Shown piece by piece: positions 10,705 to 22,551 of a DNA stretch of 64,000 nucleotides. The stretch is taken from NCBI GenBank assembly GCA_950295325.1, contig OX485808.1, positions 11,348,501-11,412,500 of the forward strand, written 5' to 3'. The position numbers and the translations under genes are program-made. The stretch's first letter is position 1; each line of letters starts with the position of its first letter. Source of the stretch: Polytrichum commune (Eukaryota > Streptophyta > Polytrichopsida > Polytrichales > Polytrichaceae). Below the pieces are notes generated by a model. It did no database searches. It was not told where the DNA came from and saw only the letters and a list, made by a program, of their open reading frames with translations.

Positions 10705-12100
10705 CATGACCCATTAAAATTGAATTGGAGGATGCATTGGGTTACAAAAGTTAAATTTGTTTGTTTTGTTAGACCATGGTGAGTGCACCTATTATGGACG
10801 TAATCTAGATATCAACATATGTGGAGGTTTGATTATACATTTAAAAAAATACATCAATACATTAGCAAATCCAAACGAGAGTTGACATTGATATTTATGG
10901 AGTCAACGTGAACTAATTCTTGAAGTCAAAGTCCTAGGATGACCTATAATGGTTTTCTTTCACGTATACACACACCAGACTTGGATGTACATGACCACTA
11001 GAATCCAATATAGGTCATGACTCATGATAGGTGCAATCACCTTCTATGTAATCAATTTTCCAATGATGCGTGTATGCCAAGACACTTTTCATTCTCCAAC
11101 TACTTATGAGATATTGTTGAAAGGGGTGGGGGGGGGGGAGGTATTGGAAGTTGTGGTGAGCTATGTGGGCCTTGTTCCATTTGGGTTCATTAGTTTGGGG
11201 AATCCCACTTGGTTCTAGAACTTAAAAGGCAACAGCCAATGAGAGCAAGGGGCAATGAGGGGCATGGAAAATAGGGATAAGGCCAAAAATAATTGGGGTT
11301 GGGATCAGGCAGGGACCTAGAGGTCTTGTGCACATGGACCAGACGATCGTGACCATTGAAAACTAATTAAAAGGTTTGATGCATTGGGCAATGAGAGTAT
11401 AATTTTTTTGTTATATTATATGTAGTCGTCTTCCCAACAACATGGGCACATCCAAACAAATCTTATTCTCCAAATATAGGTACTTGGGAAATTGTTAAGG
11501 AGGTTTCGGTCATTATTGGAAGCTATGGTGAATATGCAGGCATTGTTCCATTTGGGGTCATGAAGGTGGGGAGTCCAATCAACATTTAGAAGTTACATAG
11601 CAACAATTGATGAAATCAAGGGGCAATAAGGGTTATGGAAGCATACGATAAGCCCATAAAAATTGGAGTGGGGACCTATAAGTCATGTGCACATGTACTG
11701 GACAATCATGACCATTGAAATTGAATTGAAGGATGCATTTGGCAATGAAGGCAAAATTTACTTGTTTTTGTTGGACTATGTGTAGTCGTATTTTCGGTAA
11801 TGTAGGCACCTATAGGAACATTTCATCCTTCACATATTTATGGGATATTGTTAAGAGGACTTCGTTGATAGAAGCCATGGTGATTACATGTACCTTCTTC
11901 CATCGGGGGTCCTTAGTTTGAGGATTCCCACAAAGATATTAGAAATTGAAACACTCAATAAGAGCAAAGGCCCGCGCAAAGGACAACGAAGGTAATAAAG
12001 CTACGGATCAAGCCAACTTGGGGCAAGGAGTCGGGACCTAGGAGATCATATGCGCATGCATTGGACAATTGTGAGCCAAGGAAACTAAATTGAAGGAACC
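10705..12100. repeat. Diverged tandem array, unit about 360 bp
   Basis: The landmark GGGACCTA(G/T)A recurs at 11313, 11671 and 12033, a spacing of about 360 bp, and the landmarks ATTGAATTG(G/A)AGGATGCAT, GATATTGTT(G/A)A and GGGGCAATGAGGG recur in the same order. At least three and a half units. The first unit is interrupted by the R7 element at 10778-11041. Units are well diverged, so the array is not recent. A relative of the unit may also lie near 9046-9095. Confidence 0.65.
10778..11041. mobile_element. R7 family element (264 bp)
   Basis: Terminal inverted repeats GGTGAGTGCACCTATTATG and the reverse complement of GGTGATTGCACCTATCATG. It splits a unit of the 360 bp array. The related copy at 44385-44651 has the same ends. 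Confidence 0.65.
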
Positions 12101-14497
12101 ATCTAACATCATATCTCATTTGATGCATGAGACTAAAACTATATGAAATACAAAATTTAACCTATTTGTAATAATGACAAAGATTTAGTATACAAGATAT
12201 GAATTCAATTCTAGGTTCTATCTTTGAATATACTTGTACGTATGTGTTGATTGAAGAAATGTTGTGTATAGATGAATGAATATTTTAGATGGGTCACTAT
12301 TGACAATTTCAACTATATATAATGGTAACTCACCTTAAACATCTCATGGGATGTCTTGGGGCCCAAAATGGGCATCTTTAACATGTCTCCAACATGGAAG
12401 GGTTAACAATACCTGTCAACTTCGGCTTGAAAGATACATTAGGAGAAACAAAGGGGTTTTAAGTTCATATGACATATTGACTTGTTGATGAGCGGACAAT
12501 GTGCCCACAAACCTTGTGATCACCGAGTCCCATATCGATTTCAAACGCTAAACAACTCCAAAATATATGCAAGAAGCAACGCTAGGAAACAACAACCTCC
12601 TTGAAGGAAAGCACTCACCAACTTACTCATAGGAAAACACTAAGGGTAAGCACATAAATTTAAGAGACGTGAACCCTTTATCTCACTTAGCATAGAAGTA
12701 GATACATGGGGAAGATAAGTTAGGAAAACATTGCTCAAGAATAGTGTAGTGATTATCACATTGTCACATGACCTTAACTAGGTAGACATAATTTATGTAT
12801 AGATCTCATTTGAGTGTGTTGTTTGCCCACTTTCATAATATTATTGCAATATTATAGCTATTATTAAAGCAACGCAATTCACTAGAATGTGCACAATATC
12901 AATATAATAACCAATTATAAAGATAAGAAGAAATAGTATTGATGTTCGTGAATTAGTGTGAATAGGAATCCATTGTCCTTACGTTGATGAGGGAAATCCC
13001 ACGATGCATAGTGAGGTACAATGGACCGTTCAAAATCACCAACATCAAACCAAAATGGTAAAGGGAAGTTGGTTAAGGTTTGACAACCATAAAGACGTGA
13101 ATGGGAAAGACGTGAATGGGAGTCCACTCTCCCTATGTTGATAAGGTGGACTCCAAAAAAATGAACCAATATGGGACCGAAATGACCCTTGACATCTTAG
13201 AATTTTGCATGTACATTCTTAAAATCTTAGTAAATCCATAAGGAGTTGAATGTGGTTAGATTCATAAAGTTTTGACTTTGTGAACTCTAGACATGAGAAA
13301 TGAAAGTAATAGAGTCTTTGATAGCTAAAGTGGTTACAAATCTCCCCTTCCACTCTTGTATTGAAAGTGTTGGGCAATAATTTGTTTCTTTCTTCACAAA
13401 TGAGCTACAATTTGTTAACCTTAGAACAAATATCATTAGTATCCATTATGAACAAATATGTAACTCTCCACTTTGAACTAGAATTGGGATTGACCACTTC
13501 CACCTTAGCCTCTAAATGCTCGATCCCATGTTGGTTGATTTTGGGGTTTCCTTGACTAATGCTAAACTTTGTTTCATTTATACCAAATCTAAAGTTAACT
13601 TGAAAACTTCAACCATACCGATTGATTCTATGTTAGTTTAAGGTTCATAGTCAATGTTACATCCTCATGCAACACAAAATGTTGACTATGACTTTATAAG
13701 TGAGACCTACTTACAAAGAATAGGAAGGAAAGAAAATGCTTGGGAGAACCCCCTTTTAGTTTAGAATGGCACATGAGCTACACATTTGCTCACCAAAAAT
13801 CCACTCGGTTGGAGTTAATCACAAGGCGGGCTTGATTCTTGCAAAAGAGAAAACTTTTAGTATAATTTTTTTTACCTAATAAATCATAAATCTCAATCAT
13901 GGATGTGATCCTTGTGCATATAAATATTATATATTATCGTTTACAAAAATTAGAGTCAATTGGAATAAACAAACTTTGGATATGTAATCACAACAAATAT
14001 ACATCTCAAGATAGTTTATCACTAACCAAGTCACATGTTGCACACCTTTTCGATAAAAATCCAAAGCCATAGATTTGTGATTTTACCAATGATTCCACCT
14101 CCCCATAAAGGTCTCGATCACATGGAGCTTCCGAATCAAGGTCAAAGCCAATTCACCATCAAGGACCCACCATGAAGATTAGGTGGCAACCCACTTCGGT
14201 TCCCAAGAACATTTAGGAGCTAGACACCACATAACTTCAACCCTTGTTGAAGAGAGGGATTTATTGCAAACAAGCGTACCTCGCAATCATCTAAAATGAA
14301 ACCCATGAAATAGTGTGTAGCTTGGAGATTAAACATTTGGTTGATTTGACACTGGAATCAATTTTGAAGACCCCTAGTTAATCTAGTCAAAGCCATCTGA
14401 GATGAATCAACCACAAACATACAGGGAGCCATGTTGTTTTTATGTAGAGAGGTACGCTTGTGTCACAATCCCCTCTCTGCATGTCCTCGTGGATGAC
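12101..14497. other. Intergenic, nothing recognised
   Basis: AT-rich, with only short frames lacking protein similarity. No gene, RNA gene or shared repeat family seen. Confidence 0.45.
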
Positions 14498-14825
14498 GGG
14501 GAGAGGCAATTACGGAGGATGGGCATATCTCTCGTTCATCCAATATCAAAAACCTTGAAAAAAATATGCAACATGGAGATTTAAAAACCAAGTTGACTTA
14601 ACACCAAAATTCATCTACTCGAAGTCACATAGCATTATTCATATCCATAACAATGTTATGTGGGACTAACAATTCAGATCGAATGTGAGGAATATTCTGC
14701 AAAACATTGTCATGGATGTGAATAATGTTATGAATTTGAGATGAATTGGCAACAAGTTTTTTTTAATGGTGGATGAATGAGAGGTAGGCTCGTATATGAT
14801 GATCGATTCCCTCTCTCCGTGGATG
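14498..14825. mobile_element. R9 family inverted-repeat element with nested R10
   Basis: The left arm has GGGCATATCTCTCGTTCATCC and the right arm its reverse-type partner GGATGAATGAGAGG followed by GCTCGTATATGATGATCG and CCCTCTCTCC. Other copies: 48425-48700, 53165-53405, 53680-53937. A 105 bp R10 element (14628-14732) sits in the middle, so the R10 insertion is younger. Confidence 0.6.
14628..14732. mobile_element. R10 miniature palindromic element, nested in R9
   Basis: Begins CATAGCATTATTCATATCC and ends GGATGTGAATAATGTTATG. Near-identical ends to 9230-9335. Interrupts the R9 element at 14498-14825. Confidence 0.68.
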
Positions 14826-14844
14826 GAGAGGTGTCGGGGAGCTC

Positions 14845-15085
14845 TCAATCAATGATCGGGGAGAACCGGCAGTTAGTTACAAATGAACCGGTTGAGTTTG
14901 AAAAATAACCGGTTGAAGTTCAAGACTGCAGGAAAATTACCGATCATTTTAGAGGAATTTATAGAATATACCCCAATTTTATAAAGGAAAACCGGAGGAT
15001 GTGAACATGTAACCGGTTGGACTTGCAAACACTAAGGATCTCAACCGATTATGCCCAAAAATCTCCCCAATCATTGCTCTCAATG
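14845..15085 (+). repeat. R8 family arm (ACCGGTTGAG repeat)
   Basis: Carries GATCGGGGAGAACCGGCAG, AATGAACCGGTTGAGTTTG, ATAACCGGTTGAAGTTCAAG and ACATGTAACCGGTTGGAC in the family order. This uninterrupted copy shows the empty site for the R4 insertion at 46472. Confidence 0.65.
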
Positions 15086-15595
15086 CCGAGCAAGGGCAAA
15101 CAATAAAAAATGTTAAAATTTTCCGTTTCAAAAGTTGAGGAACTCAAAGTGTGTCAGTGCCCTGTAGATATCACAGCCAAGTCAAGGTCATGTGTCTTTG
15201 GGGCTCATACTACTAATAAACTTTCCTTGGAGGGCCCATGAAGCCGCTCTTGTAAAAATTGTTCAATAAGACTTCTCACTCGGGGGCCACGTGCCAATGG
15301 TGGCTTGCAAGACTAAAACAAACGTGCAAAATTTGAAGAGACTCGGTGATGAACTCATCATCACACAAATAAGTACACTAAATACACCAATTAGCGAGGG
15401 TGGTACTAATTCAAGTCACACGTATAATCTAGCCATATCTTAAAAGTTACCGAGGGTTAAAGTTGCTATTAAGTGACAAATGAATTTTATGTTCATTAAA
15501 ATGAGTGTGTACTTGTGATTAGTGTGTGCCACATACTTGTCAGTGTATAGTGATGAGTGTTGAGATGAACAATGCTTTCTAGTCTTAGATCTAAG
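15086..15595. other. Intergenic, nothing recognised
   Basis: No gene or shared repeat. Ends in the CTAAG target site (15591-15595) of the next element. Confidence 0.45.
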
Positions 15596-16075
15596 GGCCA
15601 CTTCACACATGAGCCAAGAGTCGTGACCATGAAATTGTGAAAGCCCAAAAGAAAGTGTTCAAAGGTTGTCCCGAGATACCTCCAAGATCACGTGGTGTGG
15701 TCACGGACCCTCAAGTGGAGTGTGAAGTCATAAGTGATTGGGCCCTCGACCAAATGCTATTTCAATGAATTTCTATTCATGCAGGTCCTATGATAAAAAT
15801 AGAATAAATCGATGGTTGTGAGTATTTGGAGTTTTGTGTTAGGCCTACCTCCAAGAGGTGGTTTTTGAAATAGTCCAAGTGACCATGAAACACGATCCAT
15901 TCGATGCCATGTAGGAATCCATGCAAGCTTTACATCCACTCTCGTATTCACATACTCCGTTGGTCCCTCAAGCGTTGTGTTAAGCGAACTTGGACCGGCT
16001 CTGCCTTTTGCACCAATGAGAGTGCTTGAAGCGTATTGTTCAGAGGCTCTCAGTCTTCTTGCGTGTGAAATGGAC
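15596..16075 (+). mobile_element. R4 family DNA transposon, non-autonomous, 5 bp target duplication
   Basis: Terminal inverted repeats GGCCACTTCACACATGAG and the reverse complement of GTCCATTTCACACGC. The flanks are CTAAG at 15591-15595 and CTAAG at 16076-16080, a 5 bp duplication. Two more full copies are at 40309-40807 and 46472-46934. About 480 bp, no transposase. The 5 bp duplication does not decide the superfamily. Confidence 0.8.
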
Positions 16076-16449
16076 CTAAGATCTTTTGGTGGCACTAATT
16101 CATAGCGTAAAGGAATGTAGTATCACCTTCACCAATTTCCCACACTCACTAGTTGGTATATTTAGTGTAGTGTGTTACATTTGCTATCAATGAGACAATA
16201 CGTGCCTTGTTTTCAAACCGTCTTAGTCATCACATACTGTTAGTCGGGTGAGTCGCAGATCCTAGGAGTATAATCACGAGATCTTATAAATTTCTACACT
16301 CCACGCTACAATGTCAACCTCATGATGTAGGAAGTTCCTTACTATGTTGAGTAATGCTATGGTCTTCATTCAATAAAGGTATGCGGGCCTTTTGTAGGAG
16401 TCACCATTCTCAATTGGGTACCTCGTGCATTTGAGTGGCATATAAGATA

Positions 16450-16738
16450 CATGGGTCTTAAATGGTCACCTTTTTCGACTTAGCCCGCCTCTCGTAGGAT
16501 ATGAAACGCATGATTAGTACAACGTTGGTTAGCAAATCCAAATCGAGGCCGTAGCCACCTTCTTCATGATTATCGGAGCTCCCCTAAATATCTTATTCAT
16601 CGTCAAAGTAAAGATTATTGTGCTCATTAAATGATCATATACGCCCCTCCAATTATGCAACCATTGGGCCTAGAATGGATGTCATATTTTGAGTACATGG
16701 TCCAATCATCTCTAAACAAATGTCTTTTTTGGTATGGT
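16450..16738 (+). mobile_element. R1 MITE family, 3'-truncated copy
   Basis: Starts in the GGGTCTTAAATGG segment, has AAATCCAAATCGAGGCC and GTGCTCATTAAATGATCATA, and stops at the CTTTTTTGG segment. The right terminus is missing. Confidence 0.68.
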
Positions 16739-18207
16739 CGAGGCATCTATAACCGATAAAATAAGAAAGTTTGGATATGTTTAGGAGCAGTAATAGCAGG
16801 GAATGATGTTTCTTGCAAAGAGAAACAAATCCCAAGGAGAATGCAATTATTTTTATAAAAAAAATCATGAATATGGAAAATTGTTACGAATTTTGAAGCA
16901 TAATTTTGAGGGTTAGACATAGTCAATGCAGAGGTTTACCCATAACCGTTCATCTTAATGATGCTCCTTGGCTACGACAACTGTCAAAGCTCTCGTGAAG
17001 ATAATCAATCACAAGCCACCAACACATTGTTTGTCTAAAAGACATGGATCTCATTTATGTCAGCATTACATGACCCCAATGAGCAGTTAAATGGACGTGG
17101 TCAACTATGAATGCCTTGACCTTATATGTTGTTGGAGCCACACCAAACCCACATACCAGTCAAAGATAAGTATACAAAGAAGAGAAGAAGAAACTGAACT
17201 AGGCACGTATGCATTAGGAAGTCTTGTAGTTGAGAATAGACCCCCAAAAACATGTGTTGATATAACAAGATTGGATTGTGGGCACAAAATATATGAACTA
17301 GGTATTCTTAACTTAGTGACTGGCATTGGGATGGCTTTTGTGATTACTCTAAGAGAATAATGATCTTCAAATTGACGTCTTATAGCTCATGCATCTCACC
17401 TTCAATTCAGAACTTTTCAAAGAACAATCTAACAATTGTGATCGGCAATTGCTAAACAATCTCGAAAATTTCTTATATGATTCACCCGTCAAATTTTGTG
17501 TGGAATAAGGAGTGCCCACAATCAGACTATGTAAGTAACCTTGACCATAGGGGCTATTTAGGTACAAATACGATCAAGTATATGAAGGAATCCAACATAC
17601 AAATCTATGCAAGATCTAGTATTCTTCGCCTCCATGTCTACACATGATTGTATTTTTACTATAAGTAGTTAGAGAGATAGATATACCATAATGTGATTCA
17701 TTTGCGAATGTTTGCATTCAAAATATTCTCCTTGAACTTATGGCATGTCAAGATATGAAAATGATTTTAGAGTTGTATAAATGCAATATTTGGGTGATTT
17801 GTGACAATTATTCTTTTAGTGTAAAGCCATGCTCAATACACATATTCCATGTTCACAAACGAGCTCACGGTTGTGATCAAGGTGAAGTATCCCTCGTTCA
17901 AGCCAACACCAAAGGTCAACATCATCCCTCCTTTGGTATAATCTACACTTGAGCATTAAGAGTCTCTCATAGTAAGTCATCCCCATTTAACACGATTTGA
18001 CCAAAACGAGGGGTTTTTTTTTTCTCTCTCTAAGAAATAACCTAGAATGGAGTCATCAACAACATACCCAACAACAACACCTTTATTGTCTCCAAACCCA
18101 TGGTGCTTCGACGCTCAATGGTAAAGATGAAGTCTTTCAAAAAATGAAGAGGGAATTGTAGTTGGATGGGTATCAAAAACATTTGATACCATCCAAGTGT
18201 GTGTATG

Positions 18208-18252
<45 letters not shown>

Positions 18253-18289
18253 CAATAGGGTGTGGCTTAAAGGATCTTCTTCTTCTTCA
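16739..18289. other. Intergenic, no gene recognised
   Basis: Several short frames, none recognisable. 17360-17530 weakly resembles segments near 3520-3660 and 41530-41690. A (TA)n microsatellite is at 18212-18245. Confidence 0.4.
18212..18245. repeat. (TA)n microsatellite
   Basis: About 17 TA units flanked by GTATGT and ACACACAC, an imperfect alternating purine-pyrimidine stretch. Confidence 0.95.
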
Positions 18290-18402
18290 TTTCAGTCATC
18301 CATGACGATATTTGTAAACTTTTTCATAAGAAGTGTCATTAGAAAAGTTACCACAATGACATAAAATGCCATATGCCAAAATTACAATATTTAATGTAGT
18401 GA
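18290..18402 (+). mobile_element. R5 family, 3' fragment
   Basis: TTTTTCATAAGAAGTGTCAT, GAAAAGTTACCACAATGACA and ATTACAATATTTAATGTAG match the right half of R5 at 3711-4012 and 45052-45391. Confidence 0.5.
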
Positions 18403-19983
18403 CCCAAATAATAACTTAGGTAAACAAAGGATTTTTTCATCATGTGATACCCACCAAATATTAACATCGGATTGGCATTTCAATTTCAACACCGGCTGGG
18501 TAGGTTGTTTGATGCCATTATATTGATATTGTGTGTGTTGGTACCATCCACGTGGCTTGCTTTATGTAGCATCTAAGTAATGTCATCCATCGTGAATGAA
18601 GAAACTTTGGTAAAAAGAAACAAACTATAAGTTGAGGGCCGATTCATTCCAACTGAACTTTTCCAAACTAATTTGAGGTCTTTGATGCCACTTTTCGAGT
18701 CAAATCAACTAAAACTAATAATTTTCAAGCTTGTTGTATTTCCACCTTCCTACTGGATGACTTTATGTAGAACCCATGGAGCTTTCTAGTCCATGTATTC
18801 ACCAATGTACCAATCCAACATTAAGAATTTACAAAGACTTACTTCACCCCAAGGACTTTCATATTTGTAAATAAGCACATGCCAATAAAAAATTGTGCAC
18901 CAATCATGAGACATGACCTATAACGGATTCTAACGTATAGATACATATTGAAGTCCAAAATGTATGTGTACAAAAGAAAACCATTATAGGTCTTCTATGA
19001 CATTTGCTTCAATAATCTAGTGGGTATTTATCTTGAATCCAAAATTGGCAAGATGAACTCCCATGTTCCTCATTTTGCTATCAAACCGTTGTATACTTTG
19101 AAGTGCTAAAACTGTTTGTTTAAAATGCCTTCACCCTTACTATACATACAATAGTTGCTTTATGTACTCCAACATTCTTTCATACTATCTCCTATGTGCA
19201 CAATCTCATGGTTTAAAATGACTCATTAATATATTTTAACATCATAGGTACACATCCCAAACTAAAATGTATATATACAAAAGAAATCATTACAAGTCAC
19301 CTAGTATGGCTGTCATTTCAAGAATTCAATGGATATCCACCTTGAATCTAAATACAACATGCTCAATTCTCATGTTCCTCACTTGGATCCGCAAACATGC
19401 TTATGTAATCTTGAATTTATTGGCTCTGTCTGTAGGACAGAGACTACGCATCAACTTCTTCGTTTCAAGAGCAAATTTCCTAACCACTTTGTGTTCACAC
19501 TTGGACGTTACTTGTTCTTGTTATTTTGGTCCACTTTATGTAATGTGGATGTTAACTATAGTTTATATATATATATATATACAAGTGCTCCCTAAAATGC
19601 ATTGAAAGAAATCTAGTTAACTATAGTTAATTTGGCAGTTCTTGATTATTTATTTTAAAAATTTCGGGTGATAAATGAGTAGCTTCAATCCTTGACCTGT
19701 ATTTGAGAAGAAGGTGCACATAATCTGAGAAAGGTTTGGTATAGTGAATAGCCATGGATTGGCGTGAGCAAAGTAATCAGCTACAATTGTAGTCTTTCAT
19801 AGCAAAGGACAGAGCCTCACGGTTCTACCGTTTTCTTGTTATATAAACCTCTACATATGTCAAAATGCTAAAGGTGTCACCTGTCATAAAAGGTGCATTT
19901 CACCTTACACAGACAGTTTGGAAATTGCTTTGGAATATGTACTTCGGCATACTCGTAGACTAGCTTATGTGCACAAATCTGAG
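18403..19983. other. Intergenic with R7-like repeats
   Basis: 18893-19150 and 19255-19980 share blocks with 21490-21850 and 44385-44651 (TCATGTTCCTCA, GAAGTGCTAAAACTG, CTTCGGCATACT). The block ending at 19983 continues at 21469 after the inserted Mutator-like element. A short (TA)n lies near 19565-19582. No gene. Confidence 0.5.
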
Positions 19984-21468
19984 GGCCGGGGATTCGTGGC
20001 ACTCAAGTAAAGTCATCCGGTAACAAAAATCAGATGAGTCCATCAAGAAGCTCGGATGGAGCTTACTTTAGTGAAACGCCTTTGAGTTGGCATGTAGATC
20101 AGTAACACCTATTTTTTTCCCTCATAGCTATTGTGAACTACTAGCTATAATTTTGTAAATATCAATTAGTTGGCAAGGGGCAATGATGTGCCTTGGATGC
20201 TCTAAGCCTGATTTCTAACCTTCCATGAGTTGTTTCCAAGGCCATGATGTGGATTTGACTTCCACATGGTTATTTTGATAAATATTGCAAGATATCAACG
20301 TGTGCAACATATAATTATGATGTGTTGTCATAGACATTTCTTTGTTCATAATTCATTTATTTTGCACCGGTGTGATTGCTCAAACATTTATAATATGTCA
20401 AAATAATATATATCAACTTATGGTAAATCGGTGAACTCAAGAATAAATTTATTAAATTTAAATTTATTATTATTATTATTAACATATAATACAATTTATT
20501 TGAAAATAAATAATATACACTATGTGATTTTAAAGATAATACAATATGTGATGAGGATAAAATATTACAATATTTCAAATAGGCTATAGCAAGAAACTTA
20601 TGATTTTCTGAGTATACCCCATCCATAATGTTGTCCCACAAGTTTAATTCCAAATAACATATTATTTATTTATACATCATATTAGATTACCTAATATATA
20701 TATATATATGTTTTGTATGTTTTGTATGTTTTATATTCTATGTTCATTGTTTCATTTTGGTCATCTTATTAACATTTGCATTAACCTATCATTAGGATGA
20801 CAAAGATAATTTAAATGGTAAGTCACAAAATTATAACCTCAATATTAATGAGGATTTTGTAATGTTTTTGACCTCCAAGTTAATTACGTGCTTCATTGAT
20901 GGTTTCACTTCCGGAAGGAAATCCCAATCAATTGCTTATTTACTAATTGGAAGTGCATATATATATATATATATTGGATTTTAGACCTTGAAGGTGAAGT
21001 GCACTCAATATGGGATTTGTAGTCAAGTGGCCTTCAAAATGCAAGGGCAATGTTTTTTTTTGAAGTTGGGCGGAATGGGCAACAATTTTCGATCGGGTTC
21101 AAAAATTTCTTTAGATGGTTTCCCTAGCCCAAATTTGAGACCCCCGAAAGTTCGTGAGGGGCAATTTAATGTCCGCCCATATTAATTTCTTAAAAAAATA
21201 ACCGGACTAGTAATGATAGGTTGGCAATGCATGATGCACCCACTTGTTTATATATGAGGCATTTTTATTTTATCTAACCCCCTTTGTATTATTGCCTTAA
21301 GTATTAGATTAGACTAGGATTATTTAGAACTACTAAAACTTGGTATTTTTGAAACCCTTGAGACAAGGAGCCAATGACGTGAGGTAGTGTCTAAAGTGGT
21401 TCATCTCATCCGCAAAGATGAATGAACTCTCACTAATGAGAATACATGAGTGCCACGAATCCCCGGCC
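19984..21468. mobile_element. Mutator-like (MULE) non-autonomous element, 1485 bp, 9 bp target duplication
   Basis: Perfect 22 bp terminal inverted repeats: 19984-20005 starts GGCCGGGGATTCGTGGCACT and 21447-21468 is its exact complement. Both ends are flanked by AAATCTGAG (19975-19983 and 21469-21477). A 9 bp duplication with GG-starting inverted repeats is the usual signature of Mutator-like elements. A paralogous repeat at 21826-21846 (GTGCACATCTCAGGGTTTC) shows the unoccupied site. The interior is AT-rich with (ATT)n and (TA)n runs. The longest frames, at 20357-20653 (minus) and 20988-21185 (plus), resemble no transposase, so it would need a transposase supplied from elsewhere. Confidence 0.88.
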
Positions 21469-22359
21469 AAATCTGAGGGTTTCAATACGATTCATTACCT
21501 TATTCTAATGTATAGATATCTCAAATGTACAAATACGAAAGATCATAACCAAATATTAAGTCACCTATGCCTTCCACCTCAAGAATTCAGAGGACATTCA
21601 TCTTAAATTTGAAATGGAAACAACAAATATGTATCAACAATTTCATGTTCCTTGGTAACAATTTGGACTTGCAAATGTGTACTTTTGATTCGTATATCAA
21701 ACCTCTCTTTACAGAACATATGTTTGAAATGCTAAAACTGTCACCTTTTATAGAAGGTGCATCTTAACCTTACAGACAAGTTCCGAAGTTGCTTCGGAGC
21801 ACTTCCCTACTTCGGCATACTTTCAGAGTAGATGTGCACATCTCAGGGTTTCTGACACATTACCGACATAACTTAGTAAAACTGTAGCTTTTGGGAGCCT
21901 TTGGAAGCCTTTGGCAGCCTAACATAGTAGACTGCTTACTTAGCTCCTAAGCAATTTCTCTTTCTCTTTCTCATCCTCTCTCACTCACTCTCACTCTCCT
22001 CTCTTTCTTCATCATTTTTTTTTGTTTTGGAAGTTGAGGTACCTTTCAACCTGTCCTTCTCAGCTGCTTCTAGTCTAACTTGGTCTACCTTAGTAGCTGT
22101 TGTTCTTGTTCTTGTTCTTCTGCTCTTAGGAGCTCCTGGTTTTGACCCTTTTCCCGGGGCTACATAAGTGGGTTTTGAGATTTTGGGTTTTGAACTTTGA
22201 GCTCCACATGACCTTGTCTCCCCACCGCCACTTGAAAGGCTAGCTTACTTACTCCGAGAGCTTCAAGCTGACTCGGTCGCCGTCCATTCCATTCCAATCC
22301 ATTTTGAAGTGTGAGTAAGTTAGTAGATCCGTATTTTGAAGAGGGTCTTTGGTAGCAAG

Positions 22360-22361
<2 letters not shown>
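21469..22361. other. Upstream flank of the MAP kinase kinase gene
   Basis: 21490-21850 is an R7-like repeat. From about 21950 the sequence becomes CT-rich (TTTCTCTTTCTC, CACTCTCACTCTC), typical of a plant promoter or 5' leader. No TATA box could be placed with confidence. Confidence 0.45.

Positions 22362-22425
<64 letters not shown>
22362..22425 (+). promoter_or_regulatory. (GA)32 tract upstream of MKK start
   Basis: An uninterrupted 64 bp GA dinucleotide run ending 126 bp before the ATG, followed by poly-T. Long GA tracts near plant start sites are known binding sites of BBR/BPC GAGA-binding factors; a role here is inference. Repeat length will vary between alleles. Confidence 0.8.
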
Positions 22426-22432
<7 letters not shown>

Positions 22433-22476
22433 GTTTTTTTTTTTTGTTTTTTTTCGGGTTTGTCGGGGAGAAGAAA

Positions 22477-22497
22477 ATGGTGGTGGTGGGAATTTAG
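22477..22497 (+). promoter_or_regulatory. Short upstream ORF in the MKK leader
   Basis: ATG GTG GTG GTG GGA ATT TAG encodes MVVVGI and stops 54 bp before the main ATG. It matters only if transcription starts upstream of it, which is likely if the GA tract is leader or core promoter. Confidence 0.4.
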
Positions 22498-22551
22498 GCT
22501 CGAGGCAGTGAGGAGGGTGAACGGAGGTTGAAGTGAGTGAGGAAGGGCGGA

